From Chrysopilus asiliformis (Eukaryota > Arthropoda > Insecta > Diptera > Rhagionidae): a DNA stretch of 64,000 nucleotides. The DNA lies in NCBI GenBank assembly GCA_964034945.1, contig OZ035963.1, positions 63,870,682 through 63,934,681 of the forward strand, given 5' to 3'. How positions within the stretch are numbered: position 1 is the stretch's first letter; each line of letters begins with the position of its first letter. Below the pieces are notes generated by a model that worked only from the letters and a program-made list of their open reading frames with translations, did not search any database and was not told the DNA's origin. The translations under genes were made by a program, and so were the position numbers. This document shows, piece by piece, positions 1-11,054 of the stretch.

Positions 1-752
1 TATTTGTAAAAAAAAATTTGCTAAAACCACAAAATTCTATTACAACGAATTTTAAAAAATGACGAGAAAAACATTTTACAGAGTCCTCTAGTTCTCAAAA
101 AAATGTAATGGAAGACATAAAGCGCCAGCCGAGGCCAGCACCGTAAATCCACAAATTGTTTTCCAATTGGAAATTTACAATTTCCAAGGACTCAAAAAGC
201 CTTTGTTGGTGCGCGATTGTTCCTTTTTTAGCCACAGCAGTCTTTTTAAAACAACAACACGGAAGCTCAAAAATGCTTTTCGTTTCGGTCCGGCAATTTT
301 TGCCTTATGTAGCCCACACACGTTTTGCAGATTTTTCTTCGAGATGGAGGCGGTAAATTCAAATTACGATCGGTCCTTTTGTTTTATTTAAAATTCCCTA
401 CATTACCTTTGGCTTGGCCTTCACGGCTTTGAAGTTTAGGCTTTCAGATTTGTTAGTTTAGTTTAAATCTTTAAAATTTTAGCCCTGTCTGAAGGGATTT
501 TCAAACTCAAACGCTAAGAAATTCTGGTATTAGATTAAATCAATTCAAGCTGGCAATAAATATGAAACTTATTCTAAGGAGCGGCAAAAATCCATGTGTA
601 GACACTAAAACTGACTCAAAATCATGTAATAAAAATCAACTCTGATAAAAAATCAAACAAATTTCCTTGACTGAGTATTCAAAATAAATAGTTTTAATAT
701 ATTTGTTCAAAAAGCTAACAAAATGTCCATGAAGCTGCATGAATTCTGTTCG
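1..752. other. 3' flank of GlcAT-I, no second gene seen
   Basis: This AT-rich sequence lies beyond the stop codon of the minus-strand glucuronosyltransferase gene. The short open frames at 156-391 have no ATG-led coding character that I can support. A minus-strand AATAAA occurs at 383-388, about 370 bp past the stop, and could serve as the polyadenylation signal, but nothing else confirms it. Confidence 0.5.
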
Positions 753-2896
753 TCAGACTTCCATTCCCTCATCAGAACGCTTCCCCGCTCGAATTAATTT
801 CTCCTCCTCCGTAAGTTTTGTCTTTTCCGTCCTCGTATGCCACACCAAAACATCTTTGCAACGATTCGCCATTGGCTGTAGTTCTTTAACTAAAACTAAA
901 TGTCTGAGAATTTCACTCTCCTGATAGCCTCGCTGTATTTCGAAATTGAACATCGCTTCTGGGTATTTATGAAGCAAATCCACACTTATAGCGAATCCGG
1001 CCATGTCAATGGGAAACGGTCGTTCTGGATGCCATGCAGAATTGAATCCTATGACAATTCCATCTGAATTGAGTATCGGTTTCTCAACCATTAGGCCGCC
1101 TACTAATCCCACGGGCCAGACTCCGACTCGGCCTGGTTTAATCAGGTTCATTTCATCGAATAATTCCAAACTGTAAGTATTGTCGTCGTCCATGAAAAAG
1201 ACTATCCCCAGAGTGTCTTTGTTTGAGTTCTTCCGGACCCAGTGAAGAGCAGCGTTGCGTTGGGCGACTCCGCGGGCTTTCGACCAGTTGGGATCCTTGC
1301 CTAAAATATTAAAATTGGTTTTAAAATCCATTTACAAAACTATTTTCTTTGAAGAAGGATTTGAAAATAACATCAAGCAATTTTTTTTTGTCCTTTAAGT
1401 ATTTTTTTTAAATCCATTCTTTGGAGTTTTTTTTATCTTACAAAAATATACTTTGTGGGCAAAAAAATTCATCACAAAATTTCGAGGGATATCAATATGT
1501 AATCAAATTCGGAAGGTGAAATTCCAAGACCGTTTGTTTTGTCTTAAATAATTTTTAATGCATCTCAGCATACACTCAGAAGACATAAATATTTAGGAAA
1601 TTTGGTCAAAAATTGTGGCAAAGTGTTTTTAAGGATGAAGAACATTCCAGGGTGATGAAAATTTTATCAAATATACAAGTTTCAGCACATCCAAATCAGG
1701 AACGTACATTAGAAATCGTTTTCAAACTTACCTTGAATTTTCTATACGATGGATGCAATTCGTAATGGCATTTTTTTTCTTTTATTATTTATTTTTAATT
1801 AATCTAAAAAAATGAAAGGTTGTAAATTATTACAAAAACCGGATTATGAGAAACGTTGAATACGGCGAAAGTACTGTTATTTTTATCCACCCTTTAGCTG
1901 CAACTTGATAAAGCCATAAAGTTAACAAAAAAGTCTAGCAGTTGCTCTGAAAAGGTTAACTAGTCTTTGGGCTGCAACTTGTTTGACACTTCCTTAGGAA
2001 TTTTTCCATTTCTTTGTCTTATTTGAATTAATTTCAAATTTTCAATAAAAAATTCGGTACAAGTGAATAAAAAATTATTTTCGAGAGAGCCTCTGCTTAA
2101 GCTCCCTAATATTATAATAGTCAAGTACGTTTTTTGTGACAAAATTTCTCGAAAACTTTAGACTTTAATCAAACCTATGCTCGTAAATCTAACTCAATAT
2201 ACAATTACAAATTTACATTTTAAGTTCCCGAAGACGATCAATCGATACTTAATCTAAGATACTAATATATAAAAAGTTCCATAAAAGAATAGTTAGTCCA
2301 TTTGAATCTACACAAGTTGTTCTAGTTTTGTAAATAAAAGTATTTAAAAATGCTAATTTAGTGTTACTAAAAGTGATAAAATAAAAACCAAAAGAAATTA
2401 CCACTGAGTTTGAATTGTTTTGGAGTCTTGGCAGCAAGAATCGTGGATCTGTCGATAAGATTCCGTTTTTTTATCAAATCTGACACCAAATTAGAAGTTT
2501 TCTCTGAATCTTCTACGATAATCCAATGTAAATTTGGGACCAGCATTAACGTCTGGGATAATCTATTAGCAATCAAGTAGAAATTTCAATAAAATTCTCG
2601 GAACTTTCTTATGGAAACTCACCTGGTTAGCTCAGCTTTTTGCTCAGGACGTGCATGGGTTGGCGTTATAGCGTAGATTATTGGCAAATCCTCGTAACTC
2701 TCATACCTAAAAGACGGAAAATTAAAAACTCCAAAAACCCAAAAGGACAGTTATAACTTCTAACTGTAAATATTTACCTTTGCAATGATAGAGGCAAATG
2801 ACATTTCGTTCCAGTTGATGCTAAAACCACTAATAATACGAAGAAAACTACAAATAAAAATACAACCTGGCGAGTACGTAAGCGTATTTCGGTCAT
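753..2896 (-). CDS. GlcAT-I: Galactosylgalactosylxylosylprotein 3-beta-glucuronosyltransferase I, four exons
   Basis: This Golgi type II membrane enzyme transfers glucuronate from UDP-GlcUA to Gal-Gal-Xyl-Ser, completing the linker on which heparan and chondroitin sulfate are built. I assembled exons 2896-2778, 2706-2623, 2562-2402 and 1300-753. All junctions are GT-AG, the introns are 71, 60 and 1,101 bp, and the sum is 912 nt, exactly 303 residues plus stop. The ATG at 2896 is followed by a short basic tail (RLRTR) and a hydrophobic anchor at residues 11-27. Family 43 landmarks then follow: IYAITPTHARPEQKAELTR (50-68), LHWIIVEDS (79-87), the DDD metal/UDP site at 159-161, VGVWPVGLVGG (180-190), RPFPIDMAGFA (215-225), the likely catalytic base Glu249 in GYQESEIL, and VLVWHTRTEK (272-281). 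Length and the SDEGMEV C-terminus fit insect GlcAT-I better than the longer GlcAT-P/S paralogues. No break or missing key residue is seen. Confidence 0.94.
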
Positions 2897-3506
2897 TTTT
2901 AGGTTTAATTAATTATCAACTAAATTTCTACGATTTATTTTATAAAAACTTTTGCCCAAAAATGGCAAAAACAAAAGGAGAAAAGCCGGAAATAACTTGA
3001 ACTGTCACACAGTTGTCATTTTTGGCGCTGCTGTATGTGAGGAATTTGTGAAGCTGGTGAGCGGGTCAATTTTTTTTAAATAACTAACAGTGAAACCTTG
3101 AGAACAAAACTTTCTATTTAATTAATTTTTTTCAGATTTTCTTGTGTTTTCCATAAACAATAATTATTTATACTTTTGATTTGAGTCCGTTGCAAAATAA
3201 GATCATCACTTTAATATTACTTAAAATTATTTTTGCAAATCAAAATTGCTTTCAAAATAAAAATAGATAAAACCCCTACATTTGTTACAAAAAATAAAAA
3301 AAAAGATATTTATCTCGTTTTTATTTCTGATACACAGTGCTCAAAAAATTATTTTTTTTCCTTTTAGTGCATTTTTTAAAATAAAAGCTTTTTAAAAAAA
3401 TCTTTTTTTCTGATTTTTGCTAACTTTTCTATCGCCGTAGGGGAGAGACACGCTTACGATTTTTAGTCTTAGGTGTAAATGCCGTACTATTCTAATTGCG
3501 TACTTA

Positions 3507-3669
3507 CCCGGCCTTTACACGTGACTGTAAAGTCTGTCAGTAGCACAGACTTCAAATTGCAAATTACTGACAACGAATTAAAAGACATTTAGCGAACTGG
3601 CAGTCAGTGCATTTAGACGAGACTGTGTCAGCGACTGTGTCAGCTCTACAGACGCGTGTAAGGGCCGGG
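3507..3669. mobile_element. Short MITE with CCCGGCC termini
   Basis: The ends are inverted repeats: CCCGGCCTTTACACG on the left, and CGTGTAAGGGCCGGG on the right (one or two mismatches). Flanking bases are TTA on the left and TAA on the right, so a clean direct target duplication is not shown, though TWA flanks suggest PIF/Harbinger. The inside is rich in GACTGT/ACAGTC half palindromes and has no coding potential. It resembles the element at 8620-9033 in having a C-rich end followed by TACACG. Confidence 0.55.
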
Positions 3670-3910
3670 TAATTCCCGTTCTAATTACAGTTTTTATTAA
3701 AAAGTTTCCTGAAATTCCGTGCTAAATTTATGACGTTTGACATGTAAACAAGACTGAAAATATAATTTATTTTGCGTTTGAAACCGAACGGTTTATAAAT
3801 GTTTATTTTGCATGGTACGAAATGGATACCGAAACCTAAAATAATGATGAATTGATGGCAGTTATATTATTTTCTAACTTAAACACGCGACGAGATGTCA
3901 AAAAATTAGC

Positions 3911-4010
3911 AAGAGAAGAAGAATTCGCATGAGAAGAAGAAGAATTCGCATGAGAAGAAGAATTCGCATGAGAAGAAGAAGACTTCGCATGGGAAGAAGA
4001 AGAATTAGCA
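3911..4010. repeat. Minisatellite, GAATTCGCATGAGAAGAAG unit
   Basis: Four to five imperfect copies of a 19-22 bp unit combining GAATTCGCATGAG with a variable number of GAA triplets lie in tandem. The last copies carry GACTTCGCATGGG and GAATTAGCA variants. No gene context is visible. Confidence 0.8.
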
Positions 4011-4217
4011 ACCTCGAAAAATTACTGAATTTAAACGTAATAGAATTATCATGCAGTTAGACCATTTCTCACATCATGGCCTTAGAAAGTGGATTTTATG
4101 AATCGAAACGCCAAGAACCTCAAAAATCAAGTGACTAATTAAAAAGGCCAAAATCAAATCTGGACAAAAACAATTAATAAATATGCGCCGCAGGTAGACT
4201 TTTTAAAGCTGAGTACG

Positions 4218-4294
4218 GTTGCTTTTTTGTGAATCATGGAAAAGCACAAAAAAATTCATTTTTTCTGCTTTTCCATGATTCACAAAAAAGCAAC
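4218..4294. repeat. Near-perfect hairpin, 36-bp stem
   Basis: Bases 4218-4253 pair with 4259-4294 with one mismatch, leaving a loop of only a few bases. The arm begins GTTGCTTTTTTGTGAATCAT. It lies next to copies of a GCGCCGCAGGnnNA motif (4189, 4316) that also occur in the hAT element at 23 kb, so it is probably part of a degraded transposon. A hairpin RNA precursor is an alternative that the sequence alone cannot settle. Confidence 0.8.
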
Positions 4295-6179
4295 TAAAAA
4301 TTTGAAAAAAAAACCGCCGCAGGTGAAATTCTTTGAAATGTATGCACTCTGGAGTTTTTTTTTTAAAGAAGCAATCCTATTTAAAGCATTTACTTGTTTA
4401 TATATCACTCTATTTCAAAAAGAAAAAAATCTAGACTGTCTTCTTTTTAACTTAAATTACAATATTATGCTAAGTACTAATTTCAAGTTTAAATTCGCCA
4501 GTCCAACAAACTTAAAATCTTTTCCTTACCCTTTGTTTCCCAAACATTTACTAATTGCACGATTAAAGGAAGTGTCTGAAAACTTTTTCAAACCTTTTTC
4601 ACCTCCCGAATTTCACAAAAAAAAACTCATTCCACAATTTCTCAAAGTTGAAACACCTTAAATAAATAGTGAACCCTTCCTTTTGGTAAATGATTACCTC
4701 AAACGGTACAAAAGCACATCTTAACTACGGCAAAGTAGTACTGAATGTTTATTTTGGAACTTAACTTAGGGTTACTTCACCCCAGAAAAAAAATTAAACG
4801 AAAAAAACATCCCCAAAGGAAGAGGAATTTAAATAACTTAAAAACAATTTTCTGTTTGATTTTTTGTTTGGCGTCTGCAAAAGAACGAAAGAAAAACTAA
4901 ATTTTCCAATGCCAAAGAACTTAAACTTAAATTGTGAAAAGTTAAAATTGCGGCGGCTGAAATTTCGGTTTGCTTCAATTTCCACCAAGTTTTCACAAGT
5001 TTCCATCTTTTTTCCAGCTTAAAGCAATGCGAGTCGAACCGCAAAACACTGAGAATTTTTCCGCTGAACTTTTTTTGTTTGCTTTGAAAAAAAAACGGGT
5101 AAAAAATTCAATTCGACGCCCGTCTTTTATTGTTTCAACATTTGTGCCTACACAGCCGAGCAACTATTCCGCTTCTGTGTTGACTTTCCATATAATCCTC
5201 ATCCTTGGAGTCCTATCCTGTACCTCAGCCATGTTGTAATCCTTGTGCGTCTATGACGTCTGTTAATGTTCTGCTTCCGTTTGAGTTCAAAGTTCGGCAA
5301 AAAAGGACTACGGCTCCTTTTTGTCTGGCGAAAGTTAACCCGTCTTCATAATGAATTCCTTCACTTCCAACAGCAGCAAGGATGAAACGAAAGTGAGAAA
5401 CACAAAGAGACCAAAAGAAAGAGCGAAGGGGGAGGGTGGGAGTGGATACAGGACTTTTACAAGGACAGCGTGGGCGATTATATCCTTAAACTTGTTGCTT
5501 GTCCTCAAGGGAAATTCGTTTTTACGAAAACGGTATCAAATGAAAAGGACCACCTCAGAAGTTGCAGATCACAAGCAAAACGTTTATTTAGCATGGATAA
5601 CGGGGTTGGTGGGAGGAAAACAATCGACAGGGGGAAGGGGATGATACCAAGAGGATATGAAAAGCTTATAGAAGTGATTATTTTAGCTAAAGAGTTACTT
5701 GAAGATGTAGAAATATTTTATAGAAATGCGGCTGAAATTGCTCCATTTTGGTTATTTTTAGCGATTTTATATTTGTTCAGTTCACCATTGTTGTATGGTA
5801 GAACGAACAATTTTCCGAAACGGTTCTATTGTTTGCAGAGATAAAACTAATATCGAATAGTAGGGATTTTTAAAGCAATTTTCCTTGAAAAAAATAGTTG
5901 AACCGTGTTTCTTTAAGTAATTTAAACTGGTAAAAGGGGAAGAAAAAGAATTACCTAATACTAATCATACTAATTTATATTAAAAAAAATTAAAACAAAA
6001 AATCAAATACGATTAACGCAAGGATAACGGAAGGTTCTGTTAGGATAATGTGATTATCCTTTTCAATTTGCATTATTACTTATACAATCAAATGCGAAAT
6101 GACTAAAAAGGATCAAATAAAACAAAATAAAAAAAATGTAAAAAGCTTTTATTTGAAAAAAATGTATCTTTGCAATTTT
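4295..6179. other. Unassigned AT-rich region
   Basis: No gene is recognised. A 5,351-5,844 stretch has two overlapping open frames; the second (5470-5844) would end in one hydrophobic segment and a basic tail. Neither matches a family I know, and neither has a convincing splice or promoter context. The remainder is AT-rich with poly-A/T runs. Confidence 0.45.
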
Positions 6180-6420
6180 CTTAATGTCAAAATCGGATTC
6201 AGGAACCCAAAAAACCCCGAAATGAGATTTTTTCCGGAAAATTTGAGGAAAAAGATAATCATTTTATCCTTACAGGACATTCCATTTTCCTTCCAGACTT
6301 TTTAATGCCAGAATCAAAATCAGCGACCCCAAAAACCCCCAGATGAGATTTTTTCCGGAAAATTTGGGGAAAAAGATAATCACGTTATCCTTAGAGAACC
6401 TTCCCTTATCCTTACGTAGT
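6180..6420 (-). repeat. Two units of the GGATAACGTNATTATCC repeat
   Basis: Two direct copies of about 120-130 bp share ATGAGATTTTTTCCGGAAAA, then TTTGRGGAAAAAGATAATCA, then a TTATCCTTA tail. They are the reverse complement of the units arrayed at 43.96-44.90 kb. Upstream at 6030-6060 is GTTAGGATAATGTGATTATCC, the palindromic core of the same family. Confidence 0.7.
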
Positions 6421-6436
6421 AGTAGAGAAAATATTG

Positions 6437-6708
6437 CACTCAGAAAAATGTCCAGGTCAACTTTTTGTCAGGTTAACTCTAACCTTACAGAGGTGTCTGT
6501 AAGCCAGCTAGCGGTCAGAGTTAACCTATCTAAGGTCAACTCGTGCAGCTCCCAATGCCCTACTTCACCTGCTGGTGGCTTAATTTCAGAATTTCTCCGA
6601 CCACAGGTCAACTCAATTTTACTTGCCCACATGCAGGCGAACGCGCGCCTGCGCGAGGCCAATTACGCCGTATGTAGGTCGTCGAGTTAGCCTCCATTTT
6701 TCTGAGTG
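6437..6708 (-). mobile_element. 272-bp CACTC MITE, copy 1
   Basis: Terminal inverted repeats CACTCAGAAAAATG/CATTTTTCTGAGTG are flanked by TG on both sides (6435-6436, 6709-6710), a 2-bp target duplication. The element is the reverse complement of copies 2-5 and 7. Inside, GGTTAACTCTGACC and GGTCAGAGTTAACC flank a second stem, TTACAGA/TCTGTAA, so one third of the element can fold as a compound hairpin. CACT-starting ends with 2-3 bp duplications are known in the CACTA/Mirage (CMC) superfamily; assignment here is inference. Confidence 0.92.
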
Positions 6709-8283
6709 TGTATTGTCATCGGACTTAAGTATGTAAAAAATTAGTCTTGTGTTCACAATTTTACCTTTTAATAAATTCTGATCCCCTCTGGTCGTTAATG
6801 CGTTAAGACGCCACTTGGCAGGGTAAAGATTTTGGGAGCCTTTTCAATTCTTTAGGTATGATTTTGTCTCATAGGCCGAGGTTTTGCAATGCAGGTGTGA
6901 CAAAATAATTCTCAAAAGCCAGTAGGTGCCAAAAAAATCAGGTCCAATTCCAACCTTTGTCTGAATACAACTTTGAGATCACCTTCAGAAAATATTCGGC
7001 AATTTCTAATTGTGACTTTGAAGCAAAGTCAAAATTTTCTCCCAGTTTTCCAAACACTCCCGTATTTGGTTGTCGCTGCACACAGAAAGGAATAATGCTA
7101 TCCCATAAGGATATTCAATATCCTTGAGCAAAAGAATGTGTACGATATTTTATCATCCCTCAGGATGCCCTCTAATTGAATTACGATTTATTGCACTGCT
7201 TTTTTTTAGTTTTTATCATTTTTTTTCCTTGAGATCCCGAAGGTTCTCGCCTAACGCTGTAAATGTTCCCATCCTAATGCTTTCTCGTTTGTAGATAAAC
7301 TCTGAAATATTCCCTGAGGCCAATTGTGTTTGCGTTTGTCGCTGTTTATTTCGATACCAACGATTCATTTAACCTTTTCCCTGTTTTTCATACTCCTTGG
7401 TTGTACTGTGCAATTCAGGAGATCGCAGAACCCCTTGCACAGTACAACCACCTGCAAGGAATTGAATTGCTCGATAGACATAAGCAGCAAAGCACCTGAA
7501 CAACACATGTTCAATGCTACAATTTACTTTTTACGGATGTTTCTTGCATTTTATTTTTACCTTCCGGATGGTTCATCTGCTAAAGTAATTGCAAAAGTTC
7601 AAGTTTTCCAAGCGATGCATCGAGCGGGAAAACTTGAAAAAAAAGAAGATGAGGGGAAAAACAAGTCAAGGATCTTGTGGCAGTGCATTGAAGCTCCTTC
7701 AACACAACGCAAGCACAGGAAAATAGGTAATTTCGCTGATTTGCTATCATATTTGTTACCACACCTGGTTGCATCATGGGGGAAACAGAAGAGAAATCTT
7801 TGTAATTTTATTGGAAAAGTAAAACTCTGAATGCATGCAAGCTAATCGCAACTACTGTACATTATGGGAAAATCAACAGATCTTTTTCCACAGCACACAA
7901 GGTGAAAATCATGTCATGGAGGTAGAAAGTCAAAAAGAAAATCCACGTTTGTAATACCAGAACGAGTAAATGAACACAGACAAATGCAATTTATAATCCT
8001 TGGAGAGGATTTTTCAATAAACATCTTTCGTTTAAAGTCTAATTTTGATATAGAACTCGCTAATAGGATCAACGGAATTAAGAATAACAAAAGTTTGAAA
8101 TTTGAAACCATTTCCAGAGATTCTAATCTTACTAATTGACGTAACGATACATTTTTGCCGATTAAAAGTAATTTCGAAACATAACATAAGTATTTTAATA
8201 CATTTTGTAGGGATGTGTTTAGAATAACAAGAGTTTGATTTTGAAAATCTAAAAACAATTCAGAACATAAGTAAAGCTACAGT
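6709..8283. other. Unassigned region with a small inverted repeat
   Basis: No gene is recognised. A perfect 15-bp inverted repeat, GGTTGTACTGTGCAA at 7399-7413 and its complement at 7435-7449, encloses a 21-nt loop. The open frame covering it (7324-7830) begins at a TTG and has no recognisable domain. Confidence 0.45.
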
Positions 8284-8590
8284 TGCCAGGGGTCAATCAT
8301 CAAATACTCTCTATGATTTAAGACAGAACCCAAGGAGCACAGAAAGTCGTAAAGTGGTCGTCGCAACCATACCGTCTCGAAACTAAAGTCGCGACGACCA
8401 CTTTACGACCTTTTGTGCTCCTTGGGAATGTTTATTTTGAAAAAAAAAACTATTTGTATAGGAGAGGGGGAAAGGAGTGGTCCGATTGAATTTTGATGTG
8501 TGGAACGGTTATGTAAAATTGTATTCTAAACAGATTTTACCTTTATAAATTTTTCAATAGGACTCACCGTTTTCGAGAAAATTACAAATA
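8284..8590 (+). repeat. Copy of the GGTTATGTAAAATTG module, interrupted by a MITE
   Basis: The left part, GCCAGGGGTCAATCATCAAA with TACTCTCTATGAT, and the right part, AATGTTTATTTTG then GGAAAGGAGTGGTCCGATTG and the CGTTTTCGAGAAAAT tail, match the uninterrupted copies at 61.08 and 29.70 kb. The interruption is the hairpin MITE at 8329-8426. Confidence 0.8.
8329..8426. mobile_element. 98-bp hairpin MITE (CCCAAG family), copy 1
   Basis: The 98-bp element is almost one long hairpin: CCCAAGGAGCACAGAAAGTC is mirrored by the right end, and GTCGTAAAGTGGTCGTCGC is mirrored in the centre. It is flanked by AA on both sides, consistent with a 2-bp target duplication. It sits inside the repeat at 8284-8590. 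Copies lie at 16749-16924 and 61568-61665. Confidence 0.9.
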
Positions 8591-8619
8591 TTGGAAATTG
8601 CAATATTTTTTTGCTGTTA

Positions 8620-9033
8620 AGCGGCCCCTACACGTTCAATCTTGCAGTCAATCATGCTGTCACAGCAAAAAGCTTATTTGCACTAGACGCTCAATCATGC
8701 ACGCAAGCATCAGTTAATTCGAAACAGCCAAACCGACAGCACACAGCACAAATATGAATTTAAACAATTTTTGTTTAATTTTTGTCCTTATATTTTTCGC
8801 TTTTCGTCATCCACAACTAAAACTTTTCACTACTAAAACTTACGCTGAAATGATGAATTGATTGACAGCTTCGTCATACACGTTCAAGCATGCTGTCATT
8901 CACAAAGGTCCCTTGAAAAATATCAAAATGATTGGCAATCATGGAATTTTGCATGACAGCATCACCATAGACGTTTAAAATGCTGTCACCACATGCGATG
9001 ATTGACTGCAAGATTGAACGTGTAGGGGCCGCT
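8620..9033. mobile_element. PIF/Harbinger-like MITE, 414 bp
   Basis: Perfect inverted termini of at least 36 bp begin AGCGGCCCCTACACGTTCAA. TTA occurs directly on both sides (8617-8619, 9034-9036), the target duplication typical of PIF/Harbinger elements. The inside repeats CAATCATGCTGTCA-type subunits in both directions, and no transposase frame is present. Confidence 0.9.
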
Positions 9034-9439
9034 TTAGGTTTCCATGGTTTGATACTTTAAGGTTGGTTAGATTTTTGCTCTAAATTTAAAAAAAAAATCA
9101 CATAGCTCTTACTGTGGTTTACAGAATTGCAAAAAATCGGCCTTCAGAGCAACTCAACCACTGTGTCAGAAACCTGTCTTCAAATATATATTTCCCAACA
9201 TGACCCATGAACCATAATTGCAAAAAGTTCTGAAGAAAAGAAATTCTTACAAAAAATTCAGGACTGGAATCTCCGTTTGTCGGGAGCAAAAAATTGTTTC
9301 TCTTTCGGTGGCAAATGAAACGGAAAGGATACTTTTTACCCTTTGTTTGGAACAACAAAATCCAGAAAATTCGGGAAACTTGCTTTGACTCCATGTGCGG
9401 AAAATTTATTCGCCGACTGAAAAACAAAAACCACAATAA

Positions 9440-9533
9440 GGGTATTCACTTCAACTCGCGAAACTGTCGCAAACTGAGTTTTTGGTCCGATTTGAACGCC
9501 TGCGAAGGTTTTGCGAGGTGAAATGAATACCTC
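9440..9533. mobile_element. 94-bp TAA-flanked MITE
   Basis: The ends GGTATTCACTTCAACTCGCG and the complement of CGAGGTGAAATGAATACC are imperfect inverted repeats of about 24 bp. TAA lies at 9437-9439 and 9534-9536. The TWA duplication suggests a PIF/Harbinger-type deletion product. Nothing coding is inside. Confidence 0.75.
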
Positions 9534-9536
9534 TAA

Positions 9537-10299
9537 CGGAGGCAAATAAAAAATAGGTTAGATAACTGGCGTTAGGTAAAGGTAGAAAATATACGGGGTT
9601 TCCCCGGTTCTATTCAAATATGTTACATTGAACTTTGATGGCTGGCAGAAGAGACTCCATTTCTGGATAGGCAACCAGAACTTTGCAGATTTTTTTCATT
9701 TAAATTCTCATTTTTTTGAACTATTGACTATTGAAGACTTGGAAAATGTTATTTTTATATTTTTTGCTCATCTGAGGGAAATGAAAATTGACATTTTGAT
9801 TGACATTTTAGCGTGGTGACTTTGAAAGGGGAAATTTTCCATACTCTGAAATTCTGCACATGACTTTACAAAAATTACCCATCAGGATATTATTTTTTAT
9901 CTTTGATCATAGATGGCTAAATTGAATTTATCGAAAATGGGACACACGAGAAATCAATCAGTTTTGTTAAAGTTTTCCAAAACGAGATGTTAGATATTGA
10001 AGAAGGTTGAAAGACAAATTCTTTCATCTTTATAAAAAAAAACAAAAATTGATATTTTAGATATTTTTAATCCTACAAAAATAAATTTTTTCACTTTATT
10101 TTAAATCCTTTACATTTCTTTAAACTCATTTTCTCCAAAAAAAAACGCAAAGGTCTCGAAAGATTTCTAGAAAACTGAATTTTTTCAAAAGAATTGTATG
10201 GGAGGTTCCCGTTATAGCTACCGTTACTTTTCCAAAAGTTGATAGAGAAGTGAGATTTGCAAAAAATTTCAAGTCGCTAGATCAACGCGTTATCGAGTT
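9537..10299. other. Unassigned AT-rich region
   Basis: No gene, hairpin or element end is recognised. The sequence contains poly-A/T stretches and short degenerate copies of interspersed repeats. Confidence 0.4.
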
Positions 10300-10445
10300 A
10301 TTTAAGACACGTAAAACGGACAGACTGACATAGAGACAGACAAATGCATCCTCAATATTTTCCCTGAAACTTTCTACTGCCCCCGTTCTCGAGTCGGTCT
10401 CTGTCATGAATACAATACTTTCCTACTATAGATGAGAAAAGTAAA
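10300..10445 (-). repeat. Interspersed repeat with GGACAGACTGACAT tail, copy 1
   Basis: Read on the minus strand it runs TACTTTTCTCATCTATAGTA, AAGTATTGTATTCATGACAG, GACCGACTCGAGAACGGGGG, then a GTCTGTC-type run. The same order is found on the plus strand at 39.20-39.32 kb, where the GTCTGTC tail has expanded into a minisatellite. Family unknown. Confidence 0.7.
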
Positions 10446-10628
10446 AAGCGGTTAGAAAGACCTGACTTTGGGAAAGACAATGGCGCCGGCAAGGGGGCAA
10501 TGTCAAAAGGCGCTTGCCCCCGCCTGGAATTGGTAAAAAAAATCGAAAAAAAAGCCTGTTAGTTCAATTTAAGACGGTATTTGACCTTGGCATTTAAAAT
10601 TTGTAAATCCATGTTTCCACAAACTATC

Positions 10629-11054
10629 GGGTCTTTCAACAAGGTTTGCTGATTGATCCTTTGGAGCTAATTTTCCACCACTCTTCCACACATATCGGCC
10701 GGAACGTTGGCAATTTCGCGTTCGATATTGTTCCTGAGCTCCTCTAACGTTGTTAGCTTGTTGGCATAAACCAACGACTTAACATAACCCCATAGAAAGA
10801 AATCCAGCGGCGTTAAATCGCATGAGCGAGGTGGCCATTCGACCGGACCGTTTCTCGAGATTACACGATTGCGACCACCGACTCAGAATTTCGGTAGTAA
10901 GTTTTAATAATTTCCAAACGTGGCTCGTTCGTGAACTTCACCATGATAAAAATGTAAACCTTGACTGACGTTTTAGCATTGCCAGATCATAAAAAAGTTT
11001 TAGGGTGCGTTTTTATTAAAATACAAAATTGTTATGTCCTTGTTGAAAAAACCT
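10629..11054 (-). pseudogene. Internally deleted mariner-like element, copy 1
   Basis: Terminal repeats GGGTCTTTCAACAAGG and GGTTTTTTCAACAAGGACAT frame a 426-bp element. On the minus strand it holds the start of an insect transposase (an MVKFTNE-type opening) that stops after about 27 codons, then jumps to the C-terminal part (SRDLTPLDFFLWGYVKSLVY-like, with later ADMCGRVVENW). The catalytic middle is missing. The join is identical to that in the 58.0 kb copy, so this is a stable deletion derivative moved by an enzyme encoded elsewhere. Superfamily placement as Tc1/mariner rests on the C-terminal motif and a possible TA outside the repeats. Confidence 0.8.

Noticed and set aside
5351..5844. 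Overlapping frames with one hydrophobic segment
   Set aside because: No family similarity, splice pattern or promoter; overlapping frames of equal quality.
7324..7830. 168-codon frame
   Set aside because: Begins at TTG, overlaps an inverted repeat and an equally open antisense frame, no domain.
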